This document shows positions 57,338-64,000 of a stretch of 64,000 nt of DNA, piece by piece. This DNA is from Globodera rostochiensis (taxonomy: Eukaryota; Nematoda; Chromadorea; Rhabditida; Heteroderidae), in the NCBI GenBank assembly GCA_018350325.1, contig JAEVLN010000015.1, forward strand, positions 650,736-714,735, written 5' to 3'. The notes beneath the pieces are model-generated. The model was not told the DNA's origin. It saw nothing but the letters and a program-made list of their open reading frames with translations, and made no database searches. Position 1 is the stretch's first letter. Every line of letters starts with the position of its first letter. A program made the translations under genes and the position numbers.

Positions 57338-60300
57338 ATGGTGGATTCGGTGTTGAATAATGGTCGTGGTGGCGATGGTGGTGGTGATTTGTTGGGTTCC
57401 GAGCAAATTCTTTCGGACAAATTCAATGCGCCCGAATGTACGTTTTATGTAACAGAAGCGTCTCTAGCACTAATTGATTGGATTAATTGATTGGTTCTGT
57501 TTCAGTCATCACCGACTTCCTGCACAACGTGCCGACGGGTGAAGAGGCACGCTCACTGCAAAATTTGCGACAAACTTTGGCGGCACGGAGCAACAGCACT
57601 GCCGAGACGATCAAAGACGTGGTGTTCGACCATTACAAGCAGTTCATTGACACGTCCAAGGAGATTTCAAGTCGAGTGAACGGCTAGCACTTGTGTTTGG
57701 AATTTCTAAGAAAATGTTTTTGTGATTGTGCCCATCCATTTTTGTTCTGTTCAGAGTTGGAGCGTGACATTTACCAGCTTTCGACGCTGCTGACAGAGCA
57801 GAAAAATTTGATTGAAAATTTGATGGACATGAGTGGGCACGAGAAGAGGTCGTCTTGCAGCGCCTCTCTGTACAGCTCGGGCTCGGGCGTCACACAACAG
57901 AATCAGCAGCTGCAAACAGTCATGCAGAAAATGGATGGAGTGGCCGTGAGTCGCGGGATCAATGCACATTTGAACCCTACTAAGTTTGTCCATTCTGTAG
58001 TCCGTCTTGAACTCGATGGGGGAGCACGAGCGAGTGCTGCTTCAAAGCCAGTTGATGCTGTTGGATCCGGATTCCATGCAGCCAAAGCACCCCGTCTACC
58101 TCGTCCTGTTCACCAACAATTTACTCGTCGGCCACCCGACTCCGGGCAGTGTGGCTCACCAACGACATCCTTTCTCCTTTGTCAGTTCAGGCGAACATCC
58201 CGCGCATTGGTTCTGTCCAGTTTAGGTGCACAATTATTCAATTGAGTCGTTGGCCCTCGTCAATGTCAAAGGTTTTGGCAATGCCACCATGATGGACTCG
58301 GGCACAAACAGCTCGACGGAACAACATTTGGTCCAGTTGTTGGTGTTCCCTGAGCAAATGTTTTTGCGTTGTGAAAACGGGCGGATGAAGCGGGAATGGC
58401 TGGAGTCGGTGGAGGAGGCTAAGAGACGGCAACAGGAGGAGCGGGCATTGGTCAGACAGGCGACCATCAGAGGTAGGGGACCTTTCAGGGATCGTTTAGG
58501 GGGTGCTTTTTAGGGATCGTTTAGGAGTCCCTTCAAGGGATCGTTTAGGGGGGGGGGAGCTTTTTAGGGATCGTTTAGGGGAGGGGAGGAATCCGGAGCC
58601 CAGTTTTGGTGCAACTCCTGTTTTGAGAGGGGGACTTTCAAAACGAAGAATTTTTTTCCTGTTTGTTAGCGCGACGACGCAATTTGCTGAGTTCCATTGC
58701 GAACCGAGTTCCTCAACAGCAGCAAAGGAGACACTCAAAGGCCGCAAATGACGGAGTGGCGGACGAGGCGAACGGAGAGAATGCGGCGGGCGACTCGGCC
58801 AGCAGCAGCAGCAGAAAGGGAAAGCGTTCAGTGACTGCGCACGAAGAGGGGGACTCCGTGTGGCTTAACGAGCTGGTCAACGAGTTGCAGGACGTGATTT
58901 CACATCGGCACATGGACGAGGTTGTTCGGTTGAGTGGGGGGGGGGGGGAGACGCCATGTGCATGTTGTTTGTGGACTATGTGTTTCAGGCGGTCGGAATG
59001 CTGCTCGAGTGGAAGAGTTGTCAATGCAACGATTCCGCATTGAATGCCAAATTTGGAGTCATCGAAAAACAGGTTGTTGTTTTTTTGGAAATGTTCTGTT
59101 GATTCCTTTACCGGAAATGCCTTTGCCCGTCCCATTCAGGTCGTTGAACTGCTCACCGAGGACATCAAACGGCCCGGCGGTGCACTCCACGGCACTCCCC
59201 GGACGCTCTCGCAACCGTTCCAGCAGCTCATCGCGCTGGGCCGCACCGTTTACGCGGTGGAACTTTACCTTCGATGCCGAAGCGTCATGTTGAGAGCGGC
59301 CGCCCGCGAGCTGGTCGTCAGCGAGGAGCCGTTGTCCTACGTGCGCCAAGTGTCCGGACTTTTTGTCAACGACATTTTGGAGGCATTTATTGGAGGGGGG
59401 GGGGGCTTGTTTGACGCTCTCCCTGTCAAGGTGTGCCAGGAGCTTGCGCCACATCGTGACCAACTTTGCCAAGTGCTGACATGGAGTTCCCGGGAACTGA
59501 GTGTGCTGCTCTCCCTCATCCGACGGCACGTCATCGAAGTTGCACCGACAATGGCCGTGCTCACGTAATGCTACCACTCTCCTCCAGTTTCACATTACAT
59601 TTTCTTCTCCAGTCACGCATGGCGTATTCTGATGAGCAAATGTGCCCAACTCGTACCGATCGGTTTGGACTTGAGCTTCGAAGTGAACAGACTGGCGGCC
59701 CCGTCGCTCAAAAGTGCGCTGGAAACAAATTTTGCCAACATTCTCGACTCCATCCGGCTTCGAAATTCGGTTGACCATGCTGAACTCGTCGGTTTGTTTA
59801 TGTTCATTGTTTGCGCAAATTGCAGGAAGAGCGGTGGACTCCATTTTCGCTGGGCACTGATCAGAATTTGACACGGTTTCTTGAGGAAATGTCCGACATT
59901 GGTCTTCACATTGAATGGGTACGTACGTCGTTGGTCCGGGCAATGCCATCACAAGTTCCGAACTCCCTCAGGCTATTTGCCAGCCGTCGTCTCCCCCGTC
60001 GGGCACATCGCCAACAACTTCCTCCTTCCCCACCACAGCCGGCACCTATCGATGCGCGCTGAACTTGACGCAGAGTGGCTGTTTGTTTGCCCGGACCTGC
60101 CCTGCAACTCAGTGTGTTTGTTATTGTTGTTGTTGTTGTTTCTGTTCTGTGTTAAACCCGCCCGTGTTCTGCTCGAAAAAGTCCTACTTTCTGATTGTCC
60201 GGACTAATCGTAAACGGAGTTGGTCTTTCGCGCGGACTGACACGGCTGAAAACTTACAGGCCGAGATTTGGCCCTGCTGAACACCTCGCCCCACCTCCAT

Positions 60301-60686
60301 CAGCTGTCCGACTCGTTGATGCGTTCCATTTGGACAGAACAGCAGGCTCATCTCACTGCCGGCATGCACAAATCGGTGGTGCACCATTGCACGAGCCGTT
60401 TCATCATTTCCCAGGTGATTGACGTTACTTTTTTACCGGAATTGATTATTTCCTTAATGACCCTCGGGCATTAACGCTTCTTCCCTCCCCCTCCCCCTCT
60501 TTTGCGCCCCAGGTGCTTCCCCTGTGCGAGAGAGTGTACGAGCCCAGCAGCAGTGACGCCGGTGCCGGAATTTTGCATCAACTTCTCAACACCAAATTCC
60601 CACATTTGCTGCACTTTCAACGCAAGCCGAGCAGCAACCTTTTTTTGACCGGCGAAAGCGATGCCGAGGAGGTGGCCAATGTGTAA
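57338..60686 (+). CDS. Exocyst complex component 8 (EXO84/EXOC8)
   Basis: The start is placed at ATG 57338 (MVDSVLNNGR). The N-terminal coiled region is typical: LHNVPTGEEARSLQNLRQTL, VFDHYKQFIDTSKEISS, LERDIYQLSTLLTEQKNLIE. A PH domain follows (VYLVLFTNNLLVG, YSIESLALVNVKGFGN, LLVFPEQMFLRCENGRMKRE W). Then comes the helical Exo84 C-terminal domain with WLNELVNELQDVISHRHMDE, QLIALGRTVYAVELYLRCRS, SKCAQLVPIGLDLSFEVNRL and VNDILE. The end EEVANV is at 60686. EXOC8 is an exocyst subunit and Ral effector that tethers secretory vesicles at the plasma membrane. Some middle exon junctions are tentative. An intron at 58472-58668 contains a minisatellite. Confidence 0.88.
58465..58590 (+). repeat. Minisatellite in an EXOC8 intron
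   Basis: Four to five copies of AGGGATCGTTTAGGGG with spacers such as TGCTTTTT or AGTCCCTTCA. Confidence 0.88.
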
Positions 60687-61503
60687 ATGGACATAACCAA
60701 TCAATTAACCAACCAAACTACTTAATGACCTAATGATCGAGTCCAATCAAAACGCCGCATTGGACGGACCCTTTTGAGCGTAACTGTTGTATATTAACCA
60801 AACATTACCAATTTTGTGAATTTGTGTTGGCCTTTATCATCCACCAATCATCATTGATATTGTTTTTGTGTGGAGAGTTTTATTAATAAATTGTGAATAC
60901 TTTCCAGTTTTGTCGGATGTTTGGGATAACTGCACACATGCACATCAACAAATTCAAATTGAACATTCGATTTGTTAATAAAAAGCAATTTTCATTTGGG
61001 GGAATGGAATGGCATTAAATGCCCACCCCAACGACAAAAAATGAATGAAGCTCCCTTCTCTCTCTCATTCCAGTTGGGAAAGGGAAAGCCATCGTTTTGA
61101 GTGAGTGCGCCGCGCAGGAACCGGCCGATGGAGATGAGATTTGCCATCTCCAGTGGATGCGCGAGGGGTGGCAGCCACCAGCAGCAGCAGCAGCAGCAGC
61201 GGTGTTGTGATGAGTGAGGGTGCCGTCGTCTCATTATCTCCCCCCGGGGGGGGGGGGGGTGGACGATGATCGCCTTGATCACCTCCCCCCCCCCCCGGCG
61301 AAACGATCGGCGGCTGAACCACCACAAATTGTCTTGTCGTTTGCTTCTTTCTGGCGCTTATGCCACGCCCGCCGCTGCTGGTGACCACCTCACACACTGT
61401 GCTCTCTGGTCCATGAATATAAGGAAAAGCTGCTGCCCCATCCATTCGGCGTCCGTTCCACCATTGGGCTCACTTCTCATTATCATTATTCACCCCGGCG
61501 AAT
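60687..61503. other. Intergenic region with CAG repeat
   Basis: 820 bp between EXOC8 and the cuticlin-like gene. It contains (CAG)n, about eight units at 61177-61200, and G or C runs near 61245 and 61285. The reverse-strand Gly/Pro-rich frames here are composition artefacts. Confidence 0.6.
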
Positions 61504-63823
61504 ATGTGCCACCGCTGCACGTCTCCTCTGCTCATCCGCTCCTCGCCGTCCTCCACCCTCAGCGTCCTGTTGTTGTGGATCATCTCCTGCTACTGCTTGG
61601 CCATGCCCGATGATTTCCCGCCGCCTCCGTTGGAGAACAGCGTGCTGGCCGAGCCCCGAGTGGATTGTGGCGTGGAATCGATCAGCGTGAGTGATCGATT
61701 ACTGATTGGAATTCGAAGGGCTTCGGGGAGTTCATAAGCACCTTCCCAGTCGATGAAAGATCCTAGAGGCTATTCCCACTCGTGCCCCAAAGGTTTGGAT
61801 CCGCACGGAGAAGCCGTTTCGAGGCCGTCTCTACGTGGAGGACGAGTCGGAGCATCCGGAATGTGTGCACAGCTACGCTGGTGAGGAACATGGCACGGCG
61901 GCTGCTGGCGATTTTGGCGGTGGCGGAGGAGGAGGTGCTGAGTTCAGCCTTCGCTTCGGGCAGTGCAACATGCGCAGGCAGAGATCGGTGGGCCCATTTT
62001 TGATTGGACAATCTCCGATTGAATAAATGAGCAATCAAATTCAAGCAGAATTTTGTTTTTTTGGGATTCAAAATCCATCAAATTGAGTAGGAACTTGCCG
62101 AAATCGAAGGATTTAGCGAAAAACGACTGGGCCTTTTATGACATCCTCACCCCCAAATTTGTCGTAGTTGAACCCGCGCGGAGTCTCCTATTCCTTCACG
62201 CTTATCATTTCGTTCCATCCCGTCTTCCTGACCGGCATTGATCGGGCCTTCAACATCCGATGCTTCTTCACGGAGGCCGTCCGATCAATTGACGCTTCAA
62301 TGGATGTCAGGTGAAAGGGATGCTTAATGCAAATGCTTTTTCCCGAATTTGAATCGCTTTTCCCGCTAAGCCCGTTGTCTACGTCGGTGGTGGAGCGTCA
62401 GTTCGCCCTCCCCCAGTGCAGTTACCATCTACGGCACGGTGTGGATGGACCGTTTCTGAAGTACGCGTCCATCGGCGAGCCGGTCACGCATGTGTGGCAA
62501 TGCGACCCGGTGGCCGGATGGCTGTACGGTGTGCTCATTCACTCGTGCTTTGTGGACGACGGGCGTGGCAACCGTTTCGACTTGGTCGATGACAGAGGGT
62601 CAGTGTGTTCGACGTAAAGAGCTAACTGCTGTTTGGAGTTGTCCGGGATTGGCAATTGTCCGGGATTGGCAATTTCAAATTGTCCGGGATTGGCCCTTTC
62701 CAATTGTCCGGGATTGGCCCTTTCCAATTGTCTGGGATTGTCCATTTCCAATTGTCCAGGATTGGCCATTTCCATTGGCCCTTTGTCCGGGATTGGCCAT
62801 TTCCAAATTGTCTGTCTTTACATCCCTACTAATATGTCCCGTCTCCTCTCAGCTGTGTCACTGACCATTCATTGCTTGCCGACATTCAGTACGACGAAAA
62901 GGCGTTCGCCGCCCACTCGCACGCCCACGTGGTATTTTTATTATATTCCGTGCCGTCCTTTTTGTATGTCCGGCACGGCACGCTGTGCCGTTGTTACCCG
63001 CCGCCGTCCCCTCCTCCTCCCCTTTCCCCTCGTCAGTTTCGCTACGCCGACCGCGTTCAGCTGTTCTTCACGTGCACCGTGCAGCTTTGCTTCCGCGAGG
63101 ACGGCGGCTGCGACGGCATCTCGCCGCCGCAGTGCGGCGGCGGCAGGGACATTCCCCAACGGTTGGATGCCATCGGCCGGCCCGTGCCCGTGCCGCATCC
63201 ATTTTTGGCACAAAACTCACTTTTTTCCTTCCAAAGGTCACATCTGCCGCATCTGCAGCGTCCGCCTGGTCTGAACCGCGGCTTTCGCAAGTCGGCGGAA
63301 AGCGGTGAGGGCCCTCCCCCGCCTCCGGCATCGAACCGCCGTCCGCCGTTGTCCGGTGGCCCACCATCGCCGCCGCCGCCGCCGGCGGGGCCATTCCATC
63401 CAACTCCATTTGGGTCTGTTGGGGGGGGGGGGCCATTCCATGATTAGTTGATTAGAGCTCATTGTCCCCTAATTAAGGAGAGGCGAGTCGCCCTACAAGG
63501 ACAGTCCTTTGCTCTCAAATGGCAACGGCACGGACGCGACTGATCGTCTTGTTGATCAGCTACTGCTCTCCGTTGTGTCCGGCACCAATCGTAGCCGTGC
63601 CGGAAGGGACACGCGGGCAGACGATGACGGCGGCCCATTGGGCAGAATGGAAACGGATTTGAGCGCGGATTTGACCGTTGTGCCAAGGCCGAGGGAGGGC
63701 GATGACGTCGGCGATGGCACAGCCGAGCCGTCAGCACAACGCCCGCGGGCAGGCCACCAGGAAGACGGAGGAGCACCGCCAACGGACCAGCAGCACAGCA
63801 AGGGACAAGGTAGCTGTTATTAG
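61504..63823 (+). CDS. Cuticlin-like ZP-domain protein (C-terminus may be incomplete)
   Basis: The start ATG 61504 opens a signal-anchor-like N-terminus (STLSVLLLWIISCYCLAMPD). The ZP domain follows: RVDCGVESISVWIRTEKPF, GRLYVEDESEHPECVHSY, a Gly-rich insert, LRFGQCNMRR, LNPRGVSYSFTLIISFHPVF and TGIDRAFNIRCFFTEA. Then come VGEP-like ASIGEPVTHVWQC, GVLIHSCFVDDGRGNRFDLV, DHSLLADIQYDEKAF and YADRVQLFFTCTVQLCFRED. The C-terminal half is Pro-rich and ends in Asp/Arg-rich sequence. Such proteins polymerise outside the epidermis to form cuticle ribbons and alae. The last exon may splice at 63809 (G|GTAGCT) toward exons outside the window, or read on to a TAG at 63821-63823, exactly at the edge of a MITE. 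A minisatellite occupies an intron at 62630-62815. Confidence 0.82.
62630..62815 (+). repeat. Minisatellite, unit about 27 bp
   Basis: Six or seven copies of AATTGTCCGGGATTGGCCCT-type units with TTTCC spacers, in the cuticlin-like gene intron that starts near 62598. Confidence 0.9.
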
Positions 63824-63910
63824 TGATGCATCCGAGACCCGAGACTCGAGCCCGAAAACTCGAGACCTTTCTCAAGTCTGAGCCCGAAACTCGAGACTCT
63901 CGTGCAACAC
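63823..63910. mobile_element. Short TA-flanked MITE, copy 2
   Basis: An 88-bp element flanked by TA (63821-63822 and 63911-63912). Its left end is GTGATGCATCCGAGAC; the reverse complement of its right end is GTGTTGCACGAGAGTCTCGA. It shares ends and CTCGAGAC-rich interior with 39487-39583. The left TA is part of an in-frame TAG of the preceding cuticlin exon. Confidence 0.7.
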
Positions 63911-64000
63911 TAGTACCTCCTAAATGCCAAACAAACGGCTAATTAGTGGCATATGTCGTCTACCTTTCCCCCAATTTTGAAGACCCTTTCGTGCGTGTGC

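Noticed and set aside
61065..61445. Gly/Pro and Leu-rich minus-strand frames upstream of the cuticlin-like gene
   Set aside because: They come from CAG repeats and C/G runs, with no homology, splice sites or consistent start.

Overview
The window is nuclear DNA from a nematode, most likely a tylenchid plant parasite of the cyst-nematode type. The evidence is gene structure and content. Genes are compact and carry many short introns. Coding regions often begin just after a strong 3' splice site, as expected for spliced-leader trans-splicing. There is a cuticle collagen and a cuticlin-type ZP gene. At least three introns close the reading frame only with a GC donor, and long G or C homopolymers lie in introns and spacers. 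The species assignment is an inference; no marker gene is present.

Layout. 1-2340: a near-perfect palindrome with ~0.99 kb arms containing the 3' exons of a tandem-exon gene. 3313-6758: a LOTUS-Tudor protein (+), POP5 (-) and a small unknown gene (-). 7045-8885: a cuticle collagen. 9092-11242: a C2H2 zinc-finger protein (-). 11647-23473: five genes on the + strand with 250-430 bp gaps (PTPA, SET-17/PRDM9-like, ZMAT2/SNU-23, OST3/MAGT1, INTS8). 24634-33110: an unrecognised low-complexity gene followed by a PDE1 cyclic-nucleotide phosphodiesterase, with introns full of minisatellites. 34306-38718: an endosomal syntaxin (-) and OXA1L (+). 38894-45131: IFT88/OSM-5 (-) and a small mitochondrial membrane protein (-). 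45890-51795: V-ATPase subunit d, RPS15 (-), a SAP30-like protein and SAR1. 52925-60686: SLC30A5 (ZnT5) and EXOC8. 61504 to the right end: a cuticlin-like ZP protein.

Nearly all genes are conserved eukaryotic housekeeping genes, covering RNA processing (POP5, ZMAT2, INTS8), the secretory pathway (SAR1, syntaxin, EXOC8, OST3, ZnT5, V-ATPase), mitochondria, chromatin (SET-17, SAP30) and cilia (IFT88), plus two cuticle genes. I saw no credible new multi-gene system. The unusual material is structural: the terminal palindrome, two families of short inverted-repeat elements, a repeat that triplicates a splice acceptor, recurrent GC-AG introns, and a probable homopolymer error in IFT88. Exon borders were read by eye from GT/GC...AG and frame, so individual junctions may be off.
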